From NCBI GenBank assembly GCA_036925085.1, contig JAUPFP010000124.1, positions 164,890-228,889 of the forward strand: DNA of 64,000 nt, written 5' to 3'. Positions within the stretch are counted from its first letter, which is position 1; each line of letters opens with the position of its first letter. Of this stretch, positions 27,201 through 46,838 are shown piece after piece. The position numbers were made by a program, and so were the translations under genes. This DNA is from Brachycybe producta (taxonomy: Eukaryota > Arthropoda > Diplopoda > Playtdesmida > Andrognathidae). Below the pieces are notes generated by a model that saw nothing but the letters and a program-made list of their open reading frames with translations, was not told where the DNA came from and did not search any database.

Positions 27201-29768
27201 AGTACTTTGAAGAAATCAACTTTAAATCCAAATGCCAAAGAGTTCGTTTTTAATCCGAATGCAAAATCCTTCACACCGGTGAGTCCTTCGTTCGGGGTCT
27301 CGTTTTCTTGTTGGTTCTGTTTTTCATTTAACGTTCTCAATTATTATAGCAGAGGAGTCCGAGTACGCCTCAAACCCCAACCCCTCCTCGACCCCATACT
27401 CCGGGTGGCGCCGGAGTCATGTGCGCTCCACCGCCGCCTCAACCTCCTTCTCTTCCCGTCGTTCAGCCTCACATTTATACAACGATGCCTACACAGTACA
27501 TGATGTCGGCTCCGATCAGTGCCGTTTCTCTTTCTGCGGCGTCGCCCATGAGCCAGGCTGTAGCTGCGATGCAACAGCAGCAGCAACAACAACAACAGCA
27601 GCAGCAGCAACAAGGTCCTAGGTTCCGAAAGTGTAAGTCTTGAATTCTTCGGTCTTCTTATGTCTCTCGTCTCATCGTTTCGTGTCGTTTTCTCACCGTA
27701 AAGCGACACCGACGTCTGTTCAACACCGACCCGATTTCACTCCTTCGATGCACGTAGCTGCCGCAACTGGACAGCCGATTTTGGCTTCTGCAGCGATGGC
27801 CACTCCTCCTTCCTTCATTCAGTACACGCCGCAGGGACTCGTTCAGGCGTCCGGTGCACCACAGCATGGGATGCCTTACACTCAAGTGAGAGGACTTCCT
27901 CCTTCTCCTTCTTTGTTTTGAGATCTCTTCTTTGAGAAGAGGCTACCGTTTGTGCTCTTGGTGGATCTGTTTATTGACTAAAACATAGAATGAGTTTTAT
28001 TAAAATCAACCTCTTGCTACAAGATTTATTGAAAAAGCAATTACTGACAATTCAAATCGTAGAAGTTTAAATTTAAATGCATTTTCAATTAAGGTGGTTT
28101 TAAAGTGTAAACGCGGGGGGGGTGGGTTCTTCTGCGAATCCACTGAGTGCAACATGTTTGTATTTTACGCGATCGTGTTTCTAACGGAGTGGTTTTTCTC
28201 GATTAAGATGTATTCTGTGGTGGCTCCGAGGATAATGACGCCTCAGGGGATGACGATGGTTTCGACGTCGCACCTCGTCACGCACCCAGACCAACAGCAC
28301 GTGCCTAGTCAGATATTTGGTGCGGACATACAGCATCCTCTTTTTATGTATGGGAGGCATGCGATTCAACTCTTTTCTTATTTGTTTGTGTTCCGTTTAG
28401 TTTCTCCGCATCACGGCGTTCACCAGGCTCTTCCTCCCGGGCCGACGCCTCCTCACCAAGCGACCACTCCGATCCCATCCATGACACCCGGTGGACAACA
28501 TCCGAATGCCGGTGGTAGTCAACAGCAGGGTGGTCCGATGGGTGGTGGCGGTGGTCAGGGTCAAGTGACCGGAATGCATCCAACGCCGAGTCCCGTTCAT
28601 GGTAACACCCCTAATACGCAGAACCCTCAACAGAACTCGGCACAGCAGCAGCAGCTGTCATACCAGGCAGCTCACGGCCCCCTGGGACAGCCCTCCGTCC
28701 AGCCGGGTCCCCACAACACTCCCAACTCCCCTCAATCAATGCACCCCGGAGCCACTCCATCTTCCATGGCACAGGCCAACCACCACTTCCATCCCGGAGC
28801 CTCCTCGATCGTTGCCCATTCGGGAGGAGGAGGAGGAGGTGGGGGACATGCGGGACAGGGTCACCCGCATCCTTCTCAGGGAACTTATCCGGGAGGACCG
28901 CAGCCGTCTGTCGTCCTGATTCATCCGCAGGGTCCTGGAACGCCGACGCCCATGTCCTCTCATCCACAAGGAGTTCCGACGCATACGCTTCAGGGGCACG
29001 CCCTTCATGGTCATGCAACTGCCGCTCAGGTGGCCCACTTGGTTCCCCACACTTCGATGGCGATGCCCATCATTCCGGCAACTTCGTCAGGAGCTGTTCC
29101 CACTCAGCACCAGATCTACATCCAGCATCCTTCAGGTAGGTCTAGTTTTTTTTTTGTGTGTTTTTGTGCCGTTTCTCCTCGCCACCAATTCCTAAACCCA
29201 CATAATATATGAGCGTGTGGCTGTGTGTGTGCGTGTTCCACTCTTGAAAAAGAGAGGGGCCGAAGAACCCCTTCTCCATCTTCTTAAATCTTCCTCGCTT
29301 GGGTTTAAAAAATAACTCTTGTTTGTCGTCGGTTATTTCCATTTTTCCTGTTAAAACTATTTTAAACGCATGATGATTTATTTCGAAGCTTGCTTTTTTC
29401 TTCCGTAAGAACCGTTCTTTTTGTTTGTGCTTTTCGCTTCGTGGAGTCGTAAGCCTTGTTTGCATGTTTGTTGTCGTAATGTGGATTTGGTGTGTGATTG
29501 TTTTTGGTGTTTTTTTTATTATTATTATTCCACAATCTCCTACTCCTCCTCGTATTCGTATTCTTGTTTTCCACCGCCGCCGCTTTTGGGGGTTCTGTTG
29601 GAGTTTTCCTTTGATGTGTGTGTGATGTTTAACTCCTCCTAGCGCCTTGCAGTGTACAGTGGGTAGTCCAAGCTGTTGACTCTCAGCAGTCTAAGGGATT
29701 GCTGACTTGTTACAGCTCTCACTCACGGCCCAACCCAACCCGTTCAAACCTACCCACGTGCACCGTAG
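23415..29768 (+). CDS. ATXN2: Ataxin-2 (LSm, LsmAD, double PAM2, Gln/Pro/His-rich tail)
   Basis: Eighteen exons: 23415-23491, 24316-24352, 24726-24779, 24860-24931, 25008-25173, 25247-25371, 25441-25529, 25600-25782, 25855-26234, 26302-26505, 26580-26632, 27035-27129, 27203-27278, 27350-27632, 27704-27885, 28208-28319, 28401-29135, 29716-29768. 2976 nt, 991 aa. LSm domain at about 35-120; LsmAD with DLEPWD, NGWDVNDMF, YGVQSTYDSALSGYT and YRARIALEN; DLKKFKSNF; PAM2 region at 518-537; 14-Gln run at 612-625; then Pro/Gly/His/Gln-rich disorder. Ataxin-2 binds poly(A)-binding protein and acts in mRNA stability, translation and stress granules. Less certain: the intron 9 donor (GC at 26235), the intron 16 donor at 28320 and the short last exon. 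Confidence 0.9.
23638..23745. repeat. Near-perfect palindromic MITE (family D) in ATXN2 intron 1
   Basis: A 29-bp left arm begins CCGCACGTTCCGTTATTCAT, and the right arm ends ATGAGTAACGGAATGTGCGG. The element is 108 bp with a short loop carrying TGACGTCA. The rest of intron 1 (23492-24315) has no coding signal; it carries an (AGT)n run at about 24212-24246. Confidence 0.75.
24212..24246 (+). repeat. (AGT)n microsatellite in ATXN2 intron 1
   Basis: About eleven uninterrupted AGT/TAG units just before the second exon. Confidence 0.9.
24385..24555 (+). repeat. Decayed purine-rich tandem repeat in ATXN2 intron 2
   Basis: Units of roughly 25-30 bases with TGCAAGAA or TTGAAAGAA cores recur about six times (for example AAAAATGCAAGAAACTTG and GAAAATTGAAAGAATG), on the plus strand only. 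No coding frame. Confidence 0.5.
26818..26942. repeat. Degenerate MITE-B copy in ATXN2 intron 11
   Basis: GAAATTGAAATGTTTTGG...CTCTTCTAGTTTCCTATACA keeps the sub-terminal blocks but has lost the GATATC centre. Confidence 0.5.
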
Positions 29769-29929
29769 GTCGGAACACACAGTTGCCATCGACAGCCACA
29801 GCACAACAGGTTAGAACAAACAACAACAACGACAGCTTCTAATTTCTTTCAAGATGGCTTTCTAGATTGAATTTCTCATCGTTTCAAGAAATTTAACGGT
29901 TTTCAGAAGAAACATAACGGGAAGAATTC

Positions 29930-30092
29930 AGTGTTTTAGAAACTAGAATAGTTGGATATACAGTATACGTGTATATTGCTAAAAGTTGTTTCATGATGAT
30001 GTCTTTCAAAAGAAAACTGTTTATGGCAGTTTTGGGAAATGAAAGAAAAGGCGTTCAGCTTAAAATCTTCCAACCATTCTAGTTTCATAAAC
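29930..30092. repeat. MITE-B copy downstream of ATXN2
   Basis: GTGTTTTAGAAACTAGAATAG at the left, TCATGATGATGTCTTTCAAA within, CCATTCTAGTTTCATAAAC at the right. Confidence 0.65.
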
Positions 30093-30777
30093 AAGTTGAA
30101 TTTTTTTTTTTTTTGTAATGTAAAGTTGTTTCTGGAAATAGTTAGCTTGACGTTTTTTTGTGTTTAAAATCCGATCTATAAAGCCACCTTAACTGCAAGA
30201 ACCCACCTGTTTTTCTTAAATATGTTTTTCTTTCCTCTTCAGTCTAGAAAAAGGTCTTAGGAATCGAGGAAAAAGTGTTTTTGTTGGCGGAAAAATAAAA
30301 GCAAAAGGAACAATCGGTCGTCGTCGTTGCATTTGTGGAAAAAACCATTCCAAAACACAAAGAGAAAAAAAAAAAAGGTTGTACTGTTAAAATTCTAAAA
30401 TTATGTTAAAATTCTCTTCTTTTTCATTGGTCTGTTTATATGCAACAACAACAACAACAAAAAAAAAACAGAAAACAGAAAACAAAATTGAAAATTTCAT
30501 TTTTCTTCTTTTGTTCAAAACTTTAAATATTGAAAATTTCAAAACAGATCCCGATTAATTATTATTTTCCGTCTCTCTCTCTCTCTTTCTCGTAAGCTGC
30601 CCGTCAGTTCCGCGAAAACCTCCTCCTCCTCCTCCTCCCTTTCCTTATAAAAATGAAACGTAACATCCGAGAAATGACCGGCAGGTATCCGTAGAGGGTG
30701 GGGATTGGAGGGGGAGGTTTATTTAAGTTGATTATTTTTTTTGTAGGCTTGATTTAAACAAAAAATTAAAAAAAAAA

Positions 30778-30792
30778 AATAAAACCTTTATT
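30778..30792. terminator. Back-to-back poly(A) signals for two convergent genes
   Basis: AATAAA on the plus strand at 30778-30783 and on the minus strand at 30787-30792 lie 3 bases apart. They suit ATXN2 (+) and the Nudix-like/EF-hand gene (-), whose stop is at 30824. Confidence 0.5.
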
Positions 30793-30823
30793 TGCCTTTT
30801 ATGTCTTTTTTATTACATTATTT

Positions 30824-33146
30824 TTATACAGTTTCATTCAAAACGGCGCTTTTGATTCGGTTCGTCTCGTCGTCTGGCGGTAATCTGCAAAAGTATGAAA
30901 CCGCAATTTGAATTTTGGCGATTCGGGTTTTTGGTTCGAAAACACGGGGCACTTACTCTATGGTGGTGGCCAAAAAGGATTTTAACAAGTTATCAAATCG
31001 AAGTAGACAAGACGTACCACGAAATCGAAGTTTACCGACGGTTATTAAGAAATCTGAAAGTGGCAGACTCTCCGTCGGAGTTTTGGAAAAGAGCCTGTGA
31101 AACGGAAATAGGAGGTAAGGTTTAACAGCTTACTCTGAGTGGGATTGCCGCGGTCAAGACGAGACATTTCCACATCGAGATAAATATACAGAAGTAACCA
31201 TTTCAAACGTTTGTGTTTGTATTTTAATTTTGTAGCCTCTCTTCGAGGTTCTTTCACTGATTTTGTGAGAAGGGATTTAGCTCAAAGTAGAGGTGGCGCC
31301 ATCTACTGGCCGCACTCTGCCCTTGCGTGGAATAGGCTCCCTAGGCAGAGCTATTAGTCGAGTTACTTTTATATATTTCGTTCCACCCGTACCAATAATC
31401 TGCTTTTGCTCCGGCATCCAAGGCGGCGCCGTCGTCGTCCTTAGGAAGGTCGTCTCTTAACTTACGAATGTCCAAAACCATGCGTCGAAACTCGTTAAAC
31501 TTCATTTGTCCGTCGCCGTCCGTGTTGTAATAACGGAAAATGTACCGACATCGGATCTCGGCCGGTGGACCACCGTGTTGGGTACGATATTCGGTAACTG
31601 CAGATCCAATCATGAAACCGCGAAAAGTAACGAAATTACATTGTTTCTGGTCGAACGCTCTGAAACGAACAATTTGAAACATCGTCATCATTATAAGGCG
31701 AAATAATATTCGGACTCTGATTAATTCTGTCTTTCAGAAGAGAAACTTGAAAGTGTTTTAGAAACTAGAAGAGGGTAGATCCACCACTGAAGAAGTATTT
31801 TCATGTTTGGTATCTTTCAAAGCAAACACTTTATGGATAAGAATTTAAAAAAAAATATTGTCTGCTTAAAGATGGGTCATTTTTAAGCTCCCATAAAAAG
31901 TTTATTTTGAGCTGCTACCCTTCAAGTTATACTACTGAAAGACTCTAGCCTCTAAAATCTTTTTTGATTGAAAGAAAGCGTAATTGTTTGGCCTTAAGTC
32001 ATCGTTAGTCATTGAATGTTTCTACAAGAGGATTCTAGATTACAGGAAGAGTGAAGGCGTCGCCTCTTTCGTCCACCCGATCGCCTCCATCTCTCTCTTG
32101 AACACCGTTCTACACATCTCTGTCCTCGGAAACACTTTGAGCATGAAGGCAACGTACAGCCGTTCCCTTTCTGAAACGAATCCAAAAGTGGATTCACTTT
32201 GGAACGAGAAGAGTGAGAAGTGGCTTCTTTCTCTACCTCGCATTCCATAGTTTGCAGATTTCAAAAGTTCCTTTACGGCTGATAACCGTTTCTTTTTTAT
32301 TTGTTCTTGGTCATCATCATCATCATCATCATCATCTTCTTCTTCTACTACTACTTCTTCGTGATCGGCTCCAATCTTTTTGTTGTAAAACACTTCGTAA
32401 ACGTCTGCCAACATCTTTCCTGCATATATGTATATATGTAAAAAGGACTTGACTGTCTGTTTTTTGGCCGTTATTATTAGACGTGGAGAACCTTCGTGTA
32501 ACTTGACGAATAATTGCAACGGTTCCGAACCCAAGAGTGTGTCGTCGTTGTCTTCGTCTCCTTTTACGGCCATCTCGAAGACGTCGTCCGATGAAACCCA
32601 TCTTTTATTTTGATCCTCCTGCGATAAAACCGTTAAAAGTAATTCGATTACAAAGGTAAACGGTTTTTTTATGATGATGATGACAACCATCGATGAAGGT
32701 TGACAGTTGTCGATGATGACCAGGAAAGTGATCACAGTCGCCTGACGGATGCCCATCGGAAAAGAACATCGTTTCACGTGGAACAGTTGCGGTCGTTTCA
32801 CCTCCATTTCTTCCTCCTCCTCACCTCCACCCTTACCATGATTTTCCCGGTCCCCTTTTGCAGCAGGTCTCGTTCGGGTCAAGTGAGCTACCAGTTTGTC
32901 CGCCGTCTCGCTCCAAGAGTCTGACGGAAGGATTTTGATGTATGGCAGCCACCAACCCAATCCTGTTACGTCTCTTACTAACAGACACTTCTGCGTCTCT
33001 GTACACAAACAAAACACACAAACGTAATCAGAAAACAGGTTACGAACATATTCATTGATTGTATTCGTAGGTAAATTGGTGATTTCCTCGTCGCCGACCT
33101 CCTCTTCCTTCGCTTCAAGACGACGGCGTTTCATATCGAGCGCCAT
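30824..33146 (-). CDS. Divergent Nudix-like domain plus EF-hand protein
   Basis: Eight exons: 33146-33048, 32996-32688, 32618-32483, 32419-32237, 32170-32044, 31659-31393, 31094-30957, 30884-30824; 1320 nt, 439 aa. The N-terminal half has Nudix-fold features (LVRDVTGLGWWLPY, then a beta-rich block and KRWVSSDDV), but the catalytic Glu-rich Nudix box is absent. An acidic insert with a nine-Asp run follows, then helices and an EF-hand pair. The first loop (288-299) is degenerate. The second, NTDGDGQMKFNE (330-341), is canonical and is preceded by TQHGGPPAEIRCRYIFRYY. The C-terminus has LSDFLITVGKLRFRGTSCLL. I recall a similar domain order in proteins of other invertebrates and protists, but cannot name a function. 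A Ca2+-responsive, catalytically inactive Nudix protein is inference. Intron 5 contains a MITE-B copy. Confidence 0.8.
31292..31310 (-). promoter_or_regulatory. CTCF-like motif (CCAGTAGATGGCGCCAC on minus)
   Basis: Matches the CCASYAGRKGGCGC core. It sits in intron 6 of the Nudix-like/EF-hand gene. Three further matches lie at 45738, 45893 and 47071. Confidence 0.4.
31725..31950. repeat. MITE-B copy in intron 5 of the Nudix-like/EF-hand gene
   Basis: Starts CTGTCTTTCAGAAGAGAAAC, then AAGTGTTTTAGAAACTAGAA; ends CTACTGAAAGACTCTAG. Both arms are visible. Confidence 0.75.
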
Positions 33147-33185
33147 GATTCTTCAGAAAATGGTCGAAAAGCAACAGGGACGACA

Positions 33186-33401
33186 CTGTCACGATAGGCA
33201 ATTAGAAATCAAGACAAACAGAATTTGGCTTCGCCCTTTTTATGACGACCGGCAACTTCTAATTGGTTTGTTGTGTGGTTCGACGTTAAAAAGGGCGGAG
33301 CATGAAACGTCAGACTACATAACCAACCAATTAGAAGTTACGTTCGTCATAAAAAAGGCGGATCCATTATCTGTTTGTTCCGATTTCTAATTGCCTGTAC
33401 G
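33186..33401. mobile_element. MULE-like non-autonomous element with 9-bp target duplication
   Basis: A 216-bp near-palindrome flanked on both sides by GGGACGACA (33177-33185 and 33402-33410). Its arms contain GGCAATTAGAAATC, ACAAACAGA, CGCCCTTTTTATGACG and ACTTCTAATTGGTTTG, in inverted order on the right. It starts 40 bases upstream of the start codon of the minus-strand gene. It has no coding capacity. Confidence 0.75.
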
Positions 33402-33913
33402 GGGACGACATAGAAAGAAATCATGTATGCTGGAGCCCAACAGCTTGCTTCTCTGACGTCACAAGCTTTAGTTAAGAGGTCTGTGAATTAGGTTAATTTC
33501 TGAAAACTATTCAAGTAGACGAGATTCACAGCAGAACGTATTTTTTCCGCGTTTTGCTGGATACACAGCATAAAATTTAATTTTGGTAAAGAGATTCACC
33601 CCCCTATGTCGTCCCGTTTATAGGAACGTCACGCGTGATGAGATTGTGGTAGGTTTCGGGGATGTTTGAGTGAAGCCAAGTCTTGGGGTGGGGGTAGTGG
33701 TGGAAATGCAGAGGTGTGGCTTATCGGCCATCTTTTTGAGACCTCATAAAAAGGCGGGGCAAATGAATTTCTTGTGTTGTATTCAACTCATATGAATATA
33801 AAATCTACCTCTGAATTGTGATTCCAGAACCTTTTTAGACTAAATATGGCAACCAAAATACGGGAATAACGTATTTTTAAATTTAAAAAAGAAAAAAATA
33901 TATTTATTAGCTG

Positions 33914-34029
33914 TAAGGCCTTGTTTCAATTGGGATAAAAATTTGAACTTTTTGAAAATTTCATTCTATTCTTCAATAGTTGAAATTTTCAAGAAGTTCA
34001 AATTTTCGCCCCAATGGAAACAAAGCCTT
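33914..34029. repeat. Palindromic MITE (family F)
   Basis: The left arm begins AAGGCCTTGTTTCAATTGGG and continues through AAATTTGAACTTTTTGAAAA; the right arm mirrors it with TTTTCAAGAAGTTCAAATTT and ends GGAAACAAAGCCTT. Arms are about 48 bp with a loop of about 15 bp. Confidence 0.75.
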
Positions 34030-34915
34030 AGGAATATTTTATATAGCTACTATTAATTAATAAAAAAATTGTCAAGAACTTTAATTATATTTTAAAATAG
34101 AAACACCAAATGCAAAATCATACTGTCTTGTTTTTATATAAGAACTCTAGCACAGGCCGAGTACTGGGTCTGAGCAAGATGGCGACAATTTTGCTCCCAC
34201 TCAAACTTTTGGCTTCACTAAAGTCACGTGATGTTGTCTCTCCTCATAGCCTCCTATAATACGCTCCCCTATGCTCCCCTTATTCTATCCACCTTGGTAT
34301 GTTTTTCTTATAGTATGGTTCTCATTGTTTACCCGCCCTAAAAAATTTGTCGTTCGTTTAAAATAATTCTGAAGCGATGAATTTTTCCCAATGAGAAATA
34401 CGCTGCTTTTTTCATTTTAGGGTGATATTGTGGATATATATAGCTAAACTACGAAGCCCTGTAAACAGCCTAAATCAGATAAAACAAAGTGTGTTTGTAG
34501 CGCCATTGGTGGCACACATGTGAAACAATAACTGATTCAACGTTTCTGTCAGTTCGATAAGCCAAATGAGCCGCTCTTTTATATGCCACGATTACAAATA
34601 GGAAGTGTCGTCATATGAGTTGTTGTTTAACCGGAAATGTCGCCACGGCGCTTTTATCATGTGACTTATGATGATGATGATGATCTGGATTCCGTCCCTC
34701 CTCCTCCTCCTTCTTATTGAATGATTTCTGAGCTAACAACATGGACGTTTGTATTTATAAGTGATCTTCTTCGGTTTCTTCGTTCGTTTTGGGTTTCGTT
34801 TCTGTGTCTGTTTGTTTGGTTTTAGTCGGTATTTTCATTTAGAAGTTTTTCTTAACGTCGTCCGAAGATGTAAAACTGGTTGTTAATTGGAAAATCGAGA
34901 GAAACAGCTTTAAAA

Positions 34916-43825
<8,910 letters not shown>

Positions 43826-44414
43826 CGGCGAGGCTACGGAGGAAGTCGGCACTTTTCACCTGTTTTTTAATTGGCTAACGAGGCCGTCCGTTTATCGAGA
43901 ATGACAACTACGACGACGATCACATCGGAACGGACGCGATCTCTCTCGTGGCTGCACCTCTAACCCTATAAGCACTCTGTCTCTCTCTTGAACTTTGAAC
44001 CAGATCTTTTGCCTAATATTTCTTGGTTGCGATCGATTCTGTTTATAATTCCATTGGATGGCTGCTCTCTGAGAGGTTAAAACGAGCATAATGGAGCCTC
44101 TCGTTAAATTTTGAGCTCCTTTCTTTTTCGTTTTGTGTCTTTTTTTTAGTCTTCTTCTTGTTGATATTTTAACCAAATCTTTTCGATTTCAGTTTGTAGA
44201 TATTTTATTTGTTTTTTTTTGTAGATAGTATATATTTTATGTAGTCTTTGTACAGAATCGGTTTGAGATTTTCGGCTAGTCGTCATCGGAAGACAAAAAA
44301 AAAACATCTCGAGAGTTTTCCTTTTCTTGTCTCTCTGCCTCTCTTTCTCATAAGTTCGCCGCCTTCCTTGGTTTTATTTAAGATGGTTTACTAGAAGTTG
44401 ATTTACAAACTTTC

Positions 44415-44655
44415 AGGAGTAAAATGAAGGGAAACTGGAAGAGTAAGGTTGTTTTCCGGTTTGATATTTTTTAAAATAAACTTTTTATAAACAAGGCATG
44501 AAAAAGTCTCGTCTCAGCTTGAAGTTCTGTCATTTTCAAACTCATAAAAAGTTTATTTTGAAAGATATCAACATGAGAATAAGTGATTGAGCTTTACCCC
44601 TCTTCTAGTTTTCTTAAGTTTCAAGTTTCACTTGATTTTGCACCTGAAAGACAGA
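44415..44655. repeat. MITE-B, well-preserved copy downstream of USP32
   Basis: AAACTGGAAGAGTAAGG at the left, AATAAACTTTTTATAAAC within, AAAAAGTTTATTTTGAAAGA and ATCAACATGAGAAT at the right, ending TTTTGCACCTGAAAGACAGA. Confidence 0.75.
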
Positions 44656-45104
44656 ATAATGAAGAGTCAGACACACAAGTGAGGAAGGTGTGGTTAGATG
44701 GAGGAGGGAGAAAGTGTTGAGGATGCTTTATTTTTAATTGTTCTTTGCATGTTTACAGCATATATTGTAAATATTAAGACAAAAGAAGAAAATTCAGACG
44801 AATATATATATTATACGTATAAATATAGGTATTAATGTAATAATATCTCTTCTTCTGTATGATCGGTTGTGTTGTTTTTTTTGTTGTTATTGTGCCATGA
44901 TGTTAAATACAAAAATGAATTAATGATGTTACAATTTTAGTTCTCGTTTTATTTATTCTTTTCACGCGTACAATTATTTTTGTTGAGCTATTTTAGGGAT
45001 TTTCGTGTTGTATTTCGTTTGGAAGTTGTCACTTATTTGCACTTTTTTGGCGCTACTTTTTTCGTCGCTAGGAGGCGCTTTGTGCTCTTTTTAGCACAGG
45101 CAAG

Positions 45105-45290
45105 TAATGACAGATACAGTCGTTTGCTCCGCCCCTTTTATGAAGACAGTCAACTTCTAATTGGTTTGTTATGTGGCTGGACGTCACATGCTCCGCCCTT
45201 TTCAGTTTAAAATTGGTTGATATTTGGCCTGACGCTCATAAAAGGGCGGGACAAACGAATGTAGCTCCCTGTCTTTACATTCCTGTCTTT
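45105..45290. repeat. MULE-like palindromic MITE (family A)
   Basis: GTCGTTTGCTCCGCCCCTTT followed by TATGAAGACAG at the left; GACGCTCATAAAAGGGCGGG followed by ACAAACGAATG at the right. The interior has ACTTCTAATTGGTTTG and GGACGTCACATGCTCCGCCC. Confidence 0.7.
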
Positions 45291-45737
45291 TGGCGGCTTT
45301 TATATTCTGAGGTCAGTCTGTCCGCAATGTGTGTGTTCTTCTGCTGTTTCGTCCGCATCTGTGTCTTAACGTGTTTTAACGTGCAAAAAAAAAAAAACAC
45401 GCAAAAAGCGTGGGTTTTTTAAAAATACGGATTGTGTTTCGCACATTTTGAAGTTGACTTTTTAAGTTTAATTCTGAGTTTGTTGTTTTTTGCAGCATAG
45501 AAATTTGAGGTTCCGTTCGTGATTTGACGAGAACTGCACGATCGAGTTTGGCGTCAGCAGATTAACAAGAAGTCATTAGAAGAAGGGTTGTCTTGTCCGT
45601 AAGTCAGTAAGATTATTTTCTCTATACTATTCTTGTATTTAGATGACAATCTGAGTTCATTTCAATGAAATTCATTCGCGCCAATGTCAAATGAGAGGCG
45701 ATCTATATGGAATTACGCGTTGGTATTTCAGCCGATG

Positions 45738-45752
45738 TCACTAGATGGCGCT
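45738..45752 (+). promoter_or_regulatory. CTCF-like motif
   Basis: TCACTAGATGGCGCT, intergenic, one of four in the window. Confidence 0.35.
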
Positions 45753-45892
45753 GACTGTTCAGTGTACTTGTTCGGTATAATTTAGCGCCAAATTGACATG
45801 AACAGCAACGCTATCGATGTAAACCATATGTGTTTAGTTAGGATCGATCCGTATCGATGCACGAGTGTTTACTGCTCTTGTTGTCACTAGAT

Positions 45893-45907
45893 GGCGCATA
45901 AGTTCGA
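45893..45907 (+). promoter_or_regulatory. CTCF-like motif
   Basis: GTCACTAGATGGCGC, about 155 bases from the previous copy, same strand. Confidence 0.35.
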
Positions 45908-46838
45908 AGTTAATGAAAAGCGATGATGATTTAAGTAATGATTTTTATTTGTGTGATTTTAATGATGACGATAATGAAACAAGGCCCCCCCCCTTCATGA
46001 ATGGTGGGTCGTCGGCCCTCACAATCAGGTACAGGTATAATATATAGAAGAAAGAATGAAACAAATGAATTTTAATGAAATGGAGAACTTTTGAACAAGA
46101 GGCATAATAATTAATAATCATAATACAAACAACATTATATGAAAAACAGTTTTCTCTTTTCTTTCTCTTTGATTTTACAATATTTTAAGAAGAGATATGT
46201 CTCAAATATATTTTTGGCAGTGATAAGCTGGGAAACAGAAGGGCCCCTCCTCCACACCAGAGGGCCCTTCTTCCCCCTCATCCCTAGGAATCTCCTTCCC
46301 ATTCAACGTGAGGAGGGCCCTCCTGCCCTTTAACCTACGCTCTTCAGTTCATAACGAAATATCTCTTGAAGGGGGGGGGGAGGGTCTTCTTGTCTCTCAC
46401 TCGAGAGAATGGAAGTTCCTAATGTTGTATTCGTTCACTTTTCGATTGTTAAGGATTTTGACGAATGGAAACCGTTGTTTTTGTGTTTGGGATCCATTTT
46501 GAAGGGTCCGAGGAGGAGGAGGACAGGGAGGGGGGGGGGGGGGTAAATGGTGGGTCGTATTGGGGCGGAGAGAGGGGTCGTGACTAGCCTATTACAAATT
46601 ATACACACACACAAGAGATGATTGACAGATCGTTTTGATCAGATAATAAAACTGAAATTTGTTCTACAATTAATGTTTAGTTGAAAGTGTTAATTAACTT
46701 TCTGTCAACTAAAACAGTGAAGTGGAGTTTTGGTGGCACTTTTAACTTCAATTTAAACCCTCTCTGAAACCCTGTTTAGAGAGTTCAAGTTGAAGTTTAA
46801 AAGCGACAAGTTTCTTTCTTGAATGTGGATCTAAGGCC

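Larger units (their letters stand above)
29769..30823. other. ATXN2 3' UTR and tail-to-tail gap
   Basis: No coding exon. Contains a MITE-B copy at about 29930-30092, poly-A/CAA tracts, a CT run (30570-30590) and an AATAAA at about 30292. A second AATAAA at 30778-30783 serves the plus strand, a few bases from the minus-strand signal at 30787-30792. Confidence 0.5.
33147..34915. other. Divergent intergenic region Nudix-EF / USP32
   Basis: Contains the MULE-like palindrome (33186-33401), a half copy of the family E arm near 33452-33472, an inverted-repeat element (33914-34029), and AT-rich filler. A YY1-like GCAAGATGGCGACAAT lies near 34177 and ATG/GAT repeats near 34670. An untranslated first exon of USP32 may lie here, but none can be fixed. 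Confidence 0.45.

Noticed and set aside
28320..28400. Open read-through in ATXN2 between exons 16 and 17
   Set aside because: The translated stretch ends in a hydrophobic run that is really the pyrimidine tract before TTTAG. An intron in matching phase fits better, although read-through is possible.
32797..32836. Possible intron within exon 2 of the Nudix-like/EF-hand gene (GTAAGG donor at 32836)
   Set aside because: The only in-phase acceptor would make an intron of about 30 bases, too short. The frame is open without it.
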